Positions 23,446-33,100 of a stretch of DNA of 40,530 nt are shown here, in pieces (position 1 is the first letter of the stretch; the number at the start of each line of letters is the position of its first letter). The position numbers were made by a program, and so were the translations under genes. The stretch spans positions 1 to 40,530 of the forward strand of contig CANFHJ010000010.1 in the NCBI GenBank assembly GCA_947446605.1, written 5' to 3'. A model generated the notes under the pieces. The model saw nothing but the letters and a program-made list of their open reading frames with translations, was not told the DNA's origin and did no database searches. Origin of the DNA: Bacteroidota bacterium (GTDB lineage Bacteria; Bacteroidota; Bacteroidia; UKL13-3).

Positions 23446-24957
23446 ATGAGAACTAATTTTTTAATAGGGTTTTTTGTTTTGATGGCATCGGTTTCGATGG
23501 CCCAAAATACACCCAAAAAAGAAAGAAAAGGGTCGGAAACAAAACTAGAGACGCCAGACATGAGCGTTTTAGATGATTCCAAGCCTAAGACCCTTGCAAA
23601 GCCTGCAAAAGACTCGGATACAATGAATATTATCCCGCTTACCAAATACAATCATTTGTCTTTTGGCGCAAATTATGGGATGGCATTTTTCTCTGGGGAT
23701 GTTGCGGCAGATGCAGTATATCCAGCATTTGGCGGCTATGTTAAATATTCTTTCGGACATGTAATGGGTATGCGTATTCAATACCTTCAAGGAAAGGTTT
23801 CTGGAGCGCCTTCAGATAAAAAGCCAATTGAAAACGCTTACTTTCATGCCGATGTTACAAACATCAATTTGCAACTATTATTCAATATCGGAAGCGTAGA
23901 TTTTCGTCAGAGTTTTCCGCGTAACAGTTTTTATTTTGGAATGGGTGTTGGTAGATTAAACTACAATAGTACAAGAGATTTTCCTGATACGCCAAGCCTC
24001 ATTACTCGAAAAGCAAACGAAACTATTTTGGCAATTCCACTTACGCTTGGGTTCAAAAGAAAAGTTACCAAGAATTTTGATATTGGCTTTGAATTTAATT
24101 ATAACATCAGTGTTAAAGATAATATGGATTTAGCGCATGTTGATGGTACACTCCCAGATTGTAATGGATATTTTGTTGCTAATATTGTATACAATATTAA
24201 TTCAAAAAACAAGGGCGGTCATATAGATTGGAGCAATCCAGTAGATAAAATTTACAGGAATTTAAAGGATGTTAAAGACCAAACCGATGCCATGAAATTA
24301 GATACGGATAAAGATGGTGTTCCTGATTACCTCGACCAAGAACCAAATACCAAAGAAGGCTACAAGGTAGATGGAAAAGGAAAAACCCTCGATAGCGATG
24401 ATGATGGTATTCCAGATTCAATTGATCCAGATCCATATGGGTTTAGTCAATCCCTAGGACTGTATTTCCCCTCTGGTATTGGTAAAAATGGCGCAGATTC
24501 AAATGAGTTAATTTATCAATTTAGTGACTCAATTCCACAAACAGATTTTGTTACCATTTCTAAAAGTGGATACGGTTTGCCAACAATAATTTTTCCGCCA
24601 AATCATTTTACAGTGCATGTTGAGCAATTTCCATTATTGCAACAAATAGCAAGAATATTAATGATTGATACTTCTGCTTCGCTTGTTATTATTGGACATT
24701 CTGATAATGATAAACCAAACCTTACTCAGTTTAGTTTGGCCGAAAGAAGGGCACTTGAGGTAAAAAGAAAATTGAATAAGATTTATGAAATTGATGAAAA
24801 ACGGATGTTGGTATTCTCAGCTAAAGATCCTTACGTTACAAAATACCAAATGAGTACGGAAGGCCTCGATCGTAAAGTAGAATTTAGAATCATTCGTCCG
24901 GTTCAAAGACGTCAGCCTCGGGTTGATCAAGAAGACTTGAGAGAAAAGATTAAATAA
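23446..24957 (+). CDS. OmpA family outer-membrane protein with thrombospondin type-3-like repeats
   Basis: The 503-residue protein has a signal peptide (MRTNFLIGFFVLMASVSMAQ). A barrel region (about 65-270) runs from LSFGANYGMAFFSGD to GHIDWSNPVDKIYRN. It is followed by Asp-rich calcium-binding repeats (DTDKDGVPDYLD and DSDDDGIPDSIDPDP). A C-terminal OmpA-like peptidoglycan-binding domain contains LVIIGHSDND and the SLAERRALEVKRKLNK helix. The barrel resembles the two barrels of the gene just upstream (shared GKVSG and IDW patches), so the pair arose by duplication and acquired different wall-binding ends. The gap is 86 bases. A strong terminator separates it from the convergent mtgA. A structural link between outer membrane and wall is the likely role. 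Confidence 0.9.
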   Translation: MRTNFLIGFFVLMASVSMAQNTPKKERKGSETKLETPDMSVLDDSKPKTLAKPAKDSDTMNIIPLTKYNHLSFGANYGMAFFSGDVAADAVYPAFGGYVKYSFGHVMGMRIQYLQGKVSGAPSDKKPIENAYFHADVTNINLQLLFNIGSVDFRQSFPRNSFYFGMGVGRLNYNSTRDFPDTPSLITRKANETILAIPLTLGFKRKVTKNFDIGFEFNYNISVKDNMDLAHVDGTLPDCNGYFVANIVYNINSKNKGGHIDWSNPVDKIYRNLKDVKDQTDAMKLDTDKDGVPDYLDQEPNTKEGYKVDGKGKTLDSDDDGIPDSIDPDPYGFSQSLGLYFPSGIGKNGADSNELIYQFSDSIPQTDFVTISKSGYGLPTIIFPPNHFTVHVEQFPLLQQIARILMIDTSASLVIIGHSDNDKPNLTQFSLAERRALEVKRKLNKIYEIDEKRMLVFSAKDPYVTKYQMSTEGLDRKVEFRIIRPVQRRQPRVDQEDLREKIK

Positions 24958-24960
24958 AAA

Positions 24961-24992
24961 AAAAAGTCCTGGAGTAATCCAGGACTTTTTTT
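24961..24992. terminator. Bidirectional terminator between the OmpA gene and mtgA
   Basis: GTCCTGGA and TCCAGGAC pair around GTAA. The stem is flanked by A-runs on the left and T-runs on the right, so it can stop transcription from both convergent genes. Confidence 0.9.
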
Positions 24993-25725
24993 ATTTTCTT
25001 TCCTTATGTTTTTCCCAAGGTAATGGGCCAATTTTATACATAAACCTTGTTATCAATGCCTGCTTCTTTTTAATATACCTTGAAGGTTTATTTGCCTTCC
25101 ACCTGCGTGGATTAGGATAGCAAGCGGCAATTGCTGCAGCTTCAGATTGTGTTAGTTGAGCAGCTGGTTTATTAAAGTAAATTAAAGAGGCAGCCTCTGC
25201 ACCATAAATGCCATTGCCCATTTCAATAATATTTAAATAAACTTCGAGAATGCGTTTTTTAGTCCAAAATAATTCTAAGCAAACGGTTACATAAACCTCC
25301 AATCCTTTTCTTAACCAACTGCGTGTGGGCGTAAAAAATAAATTTTTTGCAGTTTGCTGACTTATTGTACTTGCGCCTCTTGGTTTTTTGCCTTTATCAA
25401 AACTTTTCTTTACTGAATCAAAGATTTGTTCAAAATCAAAACCATAGTGTTGGAAGAACTTTGGATCCTCTGCAGTTACGCTTGCCAAACAGATATTTTT
25501 ACCCAAATTTTCTATGCTTTCCCAATCTTTTCTTAAGCGCATGGGATCGTCGCCAAATGCTTGTTCAACCAACCTCACAAGCGGCAGGGGAGTAATTGGT
25601 ACAGGAACCACACGGTAAATAATTATTAAAAACAAGCTAACCTGAAAGGATAGGATACAAACCTTCCATATAAGGTCTTTTAATTGACCTAGTTTTTTTG
25701 CTATTGCTTTTCCTGTTTTTCCCAT
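24991..25725 (-). CDS. mtgA: Monofunctional peptidoglycan glycosyltransferase (GT51)
   Basis: MtgA polymerises lipid II into glycan strands on the outer face of the cytoplasmic membrane. The 244-residue protein has a membrane segment at about 20-40 (ILSFQVSLFLIIIYRVV). The GT51 motifs follow: TAEDPKFFQHYGFD with the catalytic Glu at E86, GASTISQQTAKNLF, KKRILEVYLNIIEMG and GIYGAEAASLIYF. No penicillin-binding domain is attached, so the protein is monofunctional. The gene stands alone, facing the OmpA gene, with its own promoter upstream. Confidence 0.95.
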   Translation of the reverse strand: MGKTGKAIAKKLGQLKDLIWKVCILSFQVSLFLIIIYRVVPVPITPLPLVRLVEQAFGDDPMRLRKDWESIENLGKNICLASVTAEDPKFFQHYGFDFEQIFDSVKKSFDKGKKPRGASTISQQTAKNLFFTPTRSWLRKGLEVYVTVCLELFWTKKRILEVYLNIIEMGNGIYGAEAASLIYFNKPAAQLTQSEAAAIAACYPNPRRWKANKPSRYIKKKQALITRFMYKIGPLPWEKHKERK

Positions 25726-25736
25726 TTTACTTGATG

Positions 25737-25766
25737 CAATTTTAATAAAGAAATCCTGATTCCCAA
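25737..25766 (-). promoter_or_regulatory. Promoter of mtgA
   Basis: On the minus strand TTG (25766-25764), a 19-base spacer and TAAAATTG (25744-25737) match the -33/-7 pattern with one mismatch. The start codon is 11 bases downstream, so the message would have almost no leader. Confidence 0.5.
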
Positions 25767-25896
25767 CTTCTTTGCAATTGTTTTTAATTAATCGAAACTT
25801 TTAGCCAATTTTTATTTTTTATTTTATCGATTTCTTATCGATTTAGTTAAACTAAACAGGATTTCTTTTGTTAATTTGAAAGGAATTTAAATTAGC

Positions 25897-27201
25897 ATGC
25901 AATCTTTTAGAATTAAAATGTTTTTGGGCTTTACCCTATTTATCGTTTTGCTCGATTTATATATCTGGCAAGCCGTTAAAGTTCTAATAAAAAATAAACC
26001 TAAGTGGTATCAAATAACTATTAAGGTGCTCTATTGGGGTATTCCTTCCTTACTTCTATTGGTTACAATTTTTTCTACTTTTGAAAGTTTTACGGCTAAC
26101 TTTAAAGTTTTAAGGAGCTATGTACTTGCTATGTTCTTTGTTATTTATGCCTCTAAATTAATTACCTTTTTATTTATTGTTTTAGATGATATAAAAAGAC
26201 TTTGTATGTGGACTTGGCATGGCATTGAACGTAAGTTCTTGCACCGTGAAAAGGAAGCCGAGGAGGAGGAAATGGAAGAGTCTATTGAGCCAAATAGCAC
26301 CAAAATTACTCGATCACAATTTATTGCTAGGGCGGGCATTGTAGCAGGTGCAGTACCTTTTGTTATTTTGTCGAGAGGACTAGCTTCTGGAGCTTATAAT
26401 TACCAAGTTAGGCGGGTTAACCTGGTTTTGCCCAATTTACCTGAAGCTTTTGATGGGATTAAACTTTTGCAAATTTCGGATGTGCATTGTGGTTCTTTTT
26501 TAGATAGAGATGCCGTATATCGTGGAATAAAATTAATTAAAGAACAAAAAGCGCATGTTGCCTTCTTTACTGGGGATTTTGTAAATAACCGAACCAATGA
26601 GGCCGATGAATGGGCTGATATGTTTAGCGAAATAAAAGCACCAATGGGTGTTTACTCTATTTTTGGAAACCATGATTATGGCGATTATGTTAGCGATTGG
26701 AATTCACCTGAAGAGAAAGCTAAAAACTTGCAAGATCTTGTAGATGTTCATAAAAACATGGGTTGGCATTTGCTGCGCAACGAACATGTTTTACTTGAAA
26801 AAGAAAATAAACGCATAGGTTTGGTAGGCGTTGAAAATTGGGGCGATAGAGGTAGGTTCCAAAAGTTTGGAGATATAGATAAAGCCAAAGCAGGAATGCC
26901 AGATGTGCCTGTTAAAATTTTATTGTCACATGACCCAAGCCATTTTGATACCATCATATCAAAACAGCATCCAGATATAGACCTTACACTTTCTGGACAT
27001 ACCCACGGTTTTCAGTTTGGAATTGAATTGGGCAATTACCGTTGGAGTCCTTCTAAATACATTTATCCGCATTGGGCAGATTTGTATAAAATAGAAAAGC
27101 AAATGCTATATGTAAATCGTGGATACGGATTTTTAGGTTACCCAGGTAGGGTAGGCATAATGCCCGAAATAACTGTATTTACCCTCAATAGAACGGCTTA
27201 G
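25897..27201 (+). CDS. Membrane-anchored calcineurin-like metallophosphoesterase
   Basis: The first 100 or so residues hold about three membrane segments. A charged stretch (REKEAEEEEMEESIE) follows, then a further hydrophobic segment, then a metallophosphoesterase domain from about residue 170. The metal-ligand motifs are complete: SDVHCG, GDFVNN, GNHDYG, SHDPSHFD and GHTHGFQ. This resembles YkuE-type two-metal phosphoesterases. The substrate is unknown; a phosphorylated lipid, nucleotide or envelope precursor is possible given the membrane anchor. TRSQFIARAGIVAG before the domain looks like a Tat signal but has only one Arg. Its stop interlocks with that of nadE in TTAG. Confidence 0.88.
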   Translation: MQSFRIKMFLGFTLFIVLLDLYIWQAVKVLIKNKPKWYQITIKVLYWGIPSLLLLVTIFSTFESFTANFKVLRSYVLAMFFVIYASKLITFLFIVLDDIKRLCMWTWHGIERKFLHREKEAEEEEMEESIEPNSTKITRSQFIARAGIVAGAVPFVILSRGLASGAYNYQVRRVNLVLPNLPEAFDGIKLLQISDVHCGSFLDRDAVYRGIKLIKEQKAHVAFFTGDFVNNRTNEADEWADMFSEIKAPMGVYSIFGNHDYGDYVSDWNSPEEKAKNLQDLVDVHKNMGWHLLRNEHVLLEKENKRIGLVGVENWGDRGRFQKFGDIDKAKAGMPDVPVKILLSHDPSHFDTIISKQHPDIDLTLSGHTHGFQFGIELGNYRWSPSKYIYPHWADLYKIEKQMLYVNRGYGFLGYPGRVGIMPEITVFTLNRTA

Positions 27202-28853
27202 TATAAATACTTGCCAGATATTGGAACGCGTCTTCCTGGTCCAAATGCTTTTTTAGAAACACGCAAAACGGGAGGTGCTTGCCAGCGTTTCCATTCGTTC
27301 ATATTAACCATTTTCAAAATCTTTTGAACCAAAGTTCTGTCAAATCCTTTGTCTTCAATTTGGCTCGGACCAAGTCTTTCTTCTATATAGAAATGTAAGA
27401 TTTGATCCAAAGTTTCATAAGGTGGCAAGCTATCGCTGTCTTTTTGGTCGGGACGTAATTCTGCAGAGGGTTCCTTGGTAAGAATATTTGTTGGAATAAT
27501 TTCTTTCTCGCGATTGATATAAGCGCACAATTCAAAAATCTCCGTTTTGTATAAATCGCCAATAACAGAAATTCCGCCACACATGTCGCCATACAGGGTT
27601 CCATAACCTACAGCCAATTCACTTTTGTTGCTTGTGTTCAATAAAATATAACCAAATTTATTGGCCAATCCCATTAATATTACCCCACGCGAACGCGATT
27701 GTAAATTCTCTTCGCTTAAGCCAAAAGCAGTTCCACCAAAATAAGGTTCTAAAGTATCTAAAAATGATTGATAAGTGTTTTCAATAGGAATAATACTGTG
27801 CTTAATTCCTAAATTTTGTGACAATGCTAGGCTGTCGTCAATAGAATGTTGGCTGCTGAAATGGGAGGGTAATAATACCGCCCAAATATTTTCTTTACCG
27901 AGTGCTTTTTCTGCCAAATAAGTAACCAAGGCAGAGTCAATTCCTCCAGATAAACCTAGTATTGCCTTGTTAAAGCCAAGCTTTTCAAAATACTGCCGAA
28001 TACCCAATACCAGGGCGTTTTCCAAGTCTTGGTATTTATTCCTTTTTAGTTTTGGTTCGGCATAAACAGCACTTGAAAGAATTTTTATTTTATCACCTTT
28101 TTCAATGAGAAACGACTTTTCATCCTCTTCAAAATAATTGAGCTCTTCCAACACCTTACCGTTGGCAGCAATAACCGAGCTTCCGCCGTCAAAAATTAAA
28201 TGGGTTTGTGCACCTATATGATTTACATAAAATAGCGGTAATCCATATTTTTTAGCATTGCTCTGCAGGGTGTTTCTGCGCTCCTCAATTTGCGTTTTAG
28301 AGTATGGAGAAGCAGCAATATTTATAATAAAATCTGGACTTTGTTTAATGAGTTCATCCAAAGGTGTGGTAACATACATTGGGTTATCATTTAAATTCCA
28401 AACATCTTCACAAATAGTTAAAGCAATTTTAAATTCTTTAAATGCTATTACTTGAAACACTTTATTAGGCTCAAAATACCTGTATTCATCAAAAATATCG
28501 TAATTAGGTAAAAGCGTTTTATCTGTAATTTGCTTTACATTTCCATCTTCTAAAAAATAGGCAGAATTGTATAAATCTTTCCCTTCTACTACTGGGTTGG
28601 TTCGGGGCGAACCTACAATTGCTGCAATGCCAACGCAATGTTTTGCTATTGCTTGTATACTCTCTTCTGCTTTGGCAATAAAATCTTTGAATTCTAAAAA
28701 ATCACGTGCAGGGTAGCCGCAAGTTGCTAACTCAGAGAACACAATTAAATCTGTACCATTTTTTCTGGCAGAATAAATTGAGTCTATTATTTTCTGAGTA
28801 TTTCCTTCAAAATTGCCTGTATGGAAACTCAGTTGCGATAAGGTTATTTTCAC
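27198..28853 (-). CDS. nadE: Glutamine-dependent NAD+ synthase
   Basis: NadE amidates nicotinic acid adenine dinucleotide to NAD+, the last step of NAD synthesis. The 551-residue form has an N-terminal nitrilase-type glutaminase domain with triad E41, K112 and C148, which supplies ammonia from glutamine. The C-terminal synthetase domain carries the P-loop SGGIDS at 302-307 and later GDMCGGISVIGDLYKTEI. The GTG start at 28853 is forced: a TAA is four codons upstream in frame and the nearest downstream sequence is already conserved. A palindrome copy lies 26 bases upstream. The gene is convergent with the metallophosphoesterase gene and divergent from gldB. Confidence 0.96.
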   Translation of the reverse strand: MKITLSQLSFHTGNFEGNTQKIIDSIYSARKNGTDLIVFSELATCGYPARDFLEFKDFIAKAEESIQAIAKHCVGIAAIVGSPRTNPVVEGKDLYNSAYFLEDGNVKQITDKTLLPNYDIFDEYRYFEPNKVFQVIAFKEFKIALTICEDVWNLNDNPMYVTTPLDELIKQSPDFIINIAASPYSKTQIEERRNTLQSNAKKYGLPLFYVNHIGAQTHLIFDGGSSVIAANGKVLEELNYFEEDEKSFLIEKGDKIKILSSAVYAEPKLKRNKYQDLENALVLGIRQYFEKLGFNKAILGLSGGIDSALVTYLAEKALGKENIWAVLLPSHFSSQHSIDDSLALSQNLGIKHSIIPIENTYQSFLDTLEPYFGGTAFGLSEENLQSRSRGVILMGLANKFGYILLNTSNKSELAVGYGTLYGDMCGGISVIGDLYKTEIFELCAYINREKEIIPTNILTKEPSAELRPDQKDSDSLPPYETLDQILHFYIEERLGPSQIEDKGFDRTLVQKILKMVNMNEWKRWQAPPVLRVSKKAFGPGRRVPISGKYLY

Positions 28854-28878
28854 GCTAAGGGATTAGAATAGATTGTTT

Positions 28879-28892
28879 TTGGTTCGAACCAA
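28879..28892. repeat. TTGGTTCGAACCAA palindrome, copy 4 (nadE-gldB intergenic)
   Basis: A perfect 14-base palindrome with core at 28881-28890, 26 bases upstream of the nadE start codon and about 150 bases from gldB. Confidence 0.75.
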
Positions 28893-28992
28893 GGCAATTA
28901 ATTTTAATTTAAAATTTATGATGCAGGCATATAAATTGTAAACAGCATTTTTTTGCATTTATTCTCTTCAAATTTAATAGCAATTACAGATA

Positions 28993-29025
28993 TTGCAAGA
29001 GTTTAGTTATTGTAAGTTAAACTTG
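28993..29025 (+). promoter_or_regulatory. Possible promoter of gldB
   Basis: TTG (28993-28995), a 22-base spacer and TAAACTTG (29018-29025) fit the -33/-7 pattern with one mismatch, 18 bases before the start codon. Confidence 0.35.
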
Positions 29026-29043
29026 TTAAAAAATATATAATCA

Positions 29044-30036
29044 ATGAAACGCATCCTTCTGTCTTTGTTTTTCTTTTCAATACTAGTATTCGTTGCCTGT
29101 AAAAAAGAATTGATTCCAATTCATATTATCCGTTTCGAACAAGATTTATTTGATAAAAATGCTAGCTCAAAGCCAGATCATTTTTACATTATGCAAGAAA
29201 AATACGGGGTATTTTACAACAGTTTTGCGCAAGATATTTTAAATATAAGTGAAGAAGAAAGTGCGGAAGCCTTTCAGCCCAGTATGAGCCAATTTATTGG
29301 CCATCCAAGCATTTTGCAATTGAAGCATGAGGTAGATTCTGTGTTTCCTGATTTGAAAGAAATTGAGGCGGGTTTATCTGAAGCAATGACAAATTACAAA
29401 GCAGAATTTCCAGAAAATAGAATACCTAGTTTTGTTACTTTTATTTCGGAATTTGGTTTCGTAAATGTGAGTTACGATTCAATTATTGGAATTGGATTAG
29501 ATATGTTTTTAGGCGAAAAGTATGCACTTTATCCAGCCTTAGAATTTCCAACTTTTATGGTGGCTAAATTGCGAAGAGAATACATTGTACCTAATACCAT
29601 TAAGGCTTTGGCCATAGGTAAGTTTGAAGGACAGTTAAAAGATAAGCGGTTTTTGGCCATGATGTTGTTTGAAGGTAAAGTGCGCTATTTTATGAAACAA
29701 TTAATGCCGAACCTAAGTGATACCTTGATTTTTGGCTATTCTCAAAAACAATTAGAATGGGCACAAAAAAATGAAGCCATGGTATGGGCGCATTTAGTTG
29801 AAAATAAAATGTTGTTTAATGTTGAGCCGAACCAATACATGCGCTATTTTAATGATGGTCCCTTTACCATTGCAACAGGTGTGCCTCAAGAATCGGCTCC
29901 AGCCATTGGTGTATTTTCTGGGTACAAAATTATTGAAAGGTATATGAAGGAGAATTCGGGTGTAAGCCTCCAAGAATTAATGCTTAATGGCAATTGGGAC
30001 GAAATTTTAAAAGCCAGTAAATACCGGCCAGAATAG
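29044..30036 (+). CDS. gldB: Gliding motility lipoprotein GldB
   Basis: The 330-residue product has a lipoprotein signal ending LVFVAC, with C19 followed by KK. Family features include PIHIIRFEQDLF, FVTFISEFGFVNVSYD, GLDMFLGEKYALYP and the late IGVFSGYKIIERYMKENSGV. GldB is required for gliding motility in Flavobacterium johnsoniae and is widely kept in Bacteroidota with or without gliding; its exact role is unknown. Its presence, with a T9SS-type sorting domain at 38660, suggests that the organism has gliding/T9SS machinery elsewhere. It diverges from nadE. No gldC follows; a SusC/SusD pair starts 92 bases downstream instead. Confidence 0.9.
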   Translation: MKRILLSLFFFSILVFVACKKELIPIHIIRFEQDLFDKNASSKPDHFYIMQEKYGVFYNSFAQDILNISEEESAEAFQPSMSQFIGHPSILQLKHEVDSVFPDLKEIEAGLSEAMTNYKAEFPENRIPSFVTFISEFGFVNVSYDSIIGIGLDMFLGEKYALYPALEFPTFMVAKLRREYIVPNTIKALAIGKFEGQLKDKRFLAMMLFEGKVRYFMKQLMPNLSDTLIFGYSQKQLEWAQKNEAMVWAHLVENKMLFNVEPNQYMRYFNDGPFTIATGVPQESAPAIGVFSGYKIIERYMKENSGVSLQELMLNGNWDEILKASKYRPE

Positions 30037-30128
30037 TTCGGGATTGTAAAAAAAGACGCCCTTTGGTAAATTTTTATTGCATTTTTTAATGCTGATTCTT
30101 AACTTTTCTTTTGTAAATAAAAACGCAA

Positions 30129-33100
30129 ATGAGAAAAAAACTACTCACCTTATTACTGGCCTGGATGGTATCCATGGTTTCAGTATGGGCACAAACCCGC
30201 CAAATTACGGGACTTGTGACCGATTCAAAGGATCCCATTATTGGCGCAACGGTGCAAGTGAAAGGAACAAGCATTGGAACTGTTACCAATTCAAATGGGC
30301 GCTATGTGCTTGATGTGCCAGCAAATGCAACAACTATTATTGTTAAGTATGTTGGCTACAAAGCCTCCGAACTTAGTATTGCCGGTATTTCTGAAATTAA
30401 CGCTGCTTTAGCAATAGATAAAGAAAATCTGGATGAGCTTGTGGTAACTGCATTTGGTATTGAACACCAGAGAAAAACTTTAGGTTATTCATCACAAAAA
30501 ATTGGTGGTGATGAATTAAAGAAATCTGGTGAACAAAATATGATTCAAGGCCTTGCTGGTAAAGCTGCGGGCGTTTATGTGCAAGGTTCTGGAGGTACTC
30601 CTGGAGCTTCCGCAAAAGTGCTATTGCGTGGTAACGTAACTTTTACTGGTGAAAATCAACCCTTAATTGTGGTAGATGGTGTGCCTATTGATAACAGTAC
30701 TTCTCAAAGTGTTGCAGGTGATTATCCTTATAATGCCAACTTACAAGGTGTTAACTCATCTAACCGTGGTGTGGATATTAACCCAGATGATATTGAAAGT
30801 ATGAACATCTTGAAAGGCCCAGCCGCTGCAGCTTTATATGGTGTGCGCGCTGGTGCGGGTGCAATTATTATAACTACTAAAAAAGGTAAAAAAGGAGCTA
30901 AAAGTTTCAGTGTAGATTTAAATACTTCTGTTGAAATTTCTCAAGTAAACAAACTCCCTAACTTGCAAATGAAATATTCGCAAGGTACTGGTGGTGGTGC
31001 TTTAAATGCAGATAAATCTGGTTCAATTGGAGCAGGTATTTATAAGCCAGGTACAACCTCTGCAAACTGGGGTAACTTAACCAAAGACAGTTTAGGTATT
31101 ACACCAACAGACAATATGGGTAACTTCTTTAAAACAGGTTATGCCTACAACAACAATATTTCAATTACCAATAACACAGAAAACAGCTCAATGCGCGTTT
31201 CTATTGGTAGGTTAACACAATCGGGTGTTGTTCCAAATACTTCGTTTGAACGTACTTCTGCACGTATTACCATGGATTCGCGTTTAAGTAAGCGTTTTAC
31301 AATGGGTGGAACTGTGAATTTAATTAATTCTGGTGGTGTACGCTCTCAAAATGGTAGTAATCTTTCTGGTGTAATGTTAGGTTTATTAAGAGCGCCAAAT
31401 AGCTTTAATTTAAATGATCCTAACCAAGGTGGTTATAAAAATCCTGATGGAACACAACGTCAATATTTCGGAATCTATGACAATCCATATTGGACAGTTT
31501 ATGAAAATCCATTTAAGGATAATGTAAACCGTGCTTTGGGTAATATTAATTTTACCTATGATCCATTAGATTGGATGACCATTACGTATCGTTTAGGTAC
31601 AGATATGTATACAGACCAACGCAAGCAAGTTTTTGCAATTGGTTCATGGGCGCCAGACAATGCGCCAGGTGGGGAAATTGATGAAAATACACAGAGGTAT
31701 AAAGAATACTATTCAGACCTTTTGGTGTCTATGAAAAAAGATTTTAGCCCAGATTTGAAAACTACTTTATTAGTGGGTAACAATTTAAACAGTCGCTACA
31801 GTCAAGATTTATTTTTGAGAGGGCGTGATTTAAGCGCACCTGGTAATTACAATTTATCTAATGCTGCAAATTTATATTCAAGCGAGGGTAACGTAACTAT
31901 TAGAACTGCAGCCCTTTTTGCAGATTTTAACGCAGCCTACAAAAACTTTTTATTTATCGGTTTAACTGGTCGTAACGAATGGGCTTCTACTTTTGGAACT
32001 GCAAAAAATAATTTCTTCTATCCATCAGCTAATATTTCATTGGTATTTAGTGAATTGGTGAAAATTCCAAAAATGAGTTTTGGTAAAGTTCGTTTGGCAT
32101 ATGCCCAAGCGGGTATGAGCCCTGATCCATATAGAACACGTACCTATTTCACCCGTTCAACCTACACAGATGGTTTTACTGGTGGTTTATCATTCCCTTA
32201 TTTAGGTCAAAATGGTTATGGTTACTCTTCTTTAATTGGAAATCCAAACTTGCGTCCTGAAAGAAATACAGGAATGGAAGTAGGTGCCGATTTGAGATTC
32301 TTTGAAAGTCGTTTTGGAATTGATTTTACTTATTACAACCAAAAATCAACCGACCTTTTGGTAACGCGTCCAATTGCGCCATCAACTGGTTTCTCTAATT
32401 TGTATACCAATGCTGGTTCAATGGTAAATAAAGGTATTGAGTTAATTGTGAGCGGTACACCTGTAAAATTAAAAGACTTCACTTGGGATATCAATGTGAA
32501 CTATGCGCGTAACAGAAATACCGTTTTGGAATTAGGCGAAGGCTTAAAAGAAATTAGCCTTGAATCTGGTTTCACCGAAATGGGTGCTTATGCAATTAAA
32601 AACCTACCTTATGGTGTATTGTATGGTACACGTTGGGACAGAACCTCTAATGGCGATTTAATTATAGGTGCAAATGGTTTGCCTAGAAAAGCATTAGAAA
32701 GAGGACAAATTGGTAACCCTTATCCAAAATGGTATGGTGGTATCAGAAATACTTTCACCTACAAGAAAATTAGCTTCACATTCTTATGGGATGTGCGCGT
32801 TGGTGGAGATATTTGGAATGGTACTTGGGCACGTTTGAACAACATAGGTCGTACCGCAGAATCTGCTGAAGGTCGTGAGAAATTCTACATCATTCCTGGT
32901 CAAAAAGTTGTTAGTGTAAATCCTGATGGTTCTGAAGTTTATGCAAGTAATGATATCAAAATTTCTGCCTACAACTACTACAGAACTTACAAAGGTGATG
33001 GTGGTGCTTATGCCGCAGAAAATGCTATTCAAAATGGCGGATGGGTTCGTTTACGTGATGCAAGCATCAGCTATGCATTGCCAATAGGCCCTAAAGCTAG

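Noticed and set aside
23265-23651. A 128-codon minus-strand frame across the gap between the two outer-membrane genes
   Set aside because: It overlaps both signal-peptide and SPOR coding regions, and its composition is an antisense shadow.
26310-26390. Twin-arginine signal in the metallophosphoesterase
   Set aside because: The motif TRSQFIARAG has only one Arg at the key pair and lies internally after membrane segments.
28599-28613. Further palindrome copy GGTTCG-GGG-CGAACC in nadE
   Set aside because: The split form with a 3-base insert encodes conserved Gly-Ser-Pro-Arg of the glutaminase domain, so protein constraint explains it.
30077-30313. A 78-codon plus-strand frame before susC
   Set aside because: It overlaps the SusC signal peptide in another frame and has no coding-like features.
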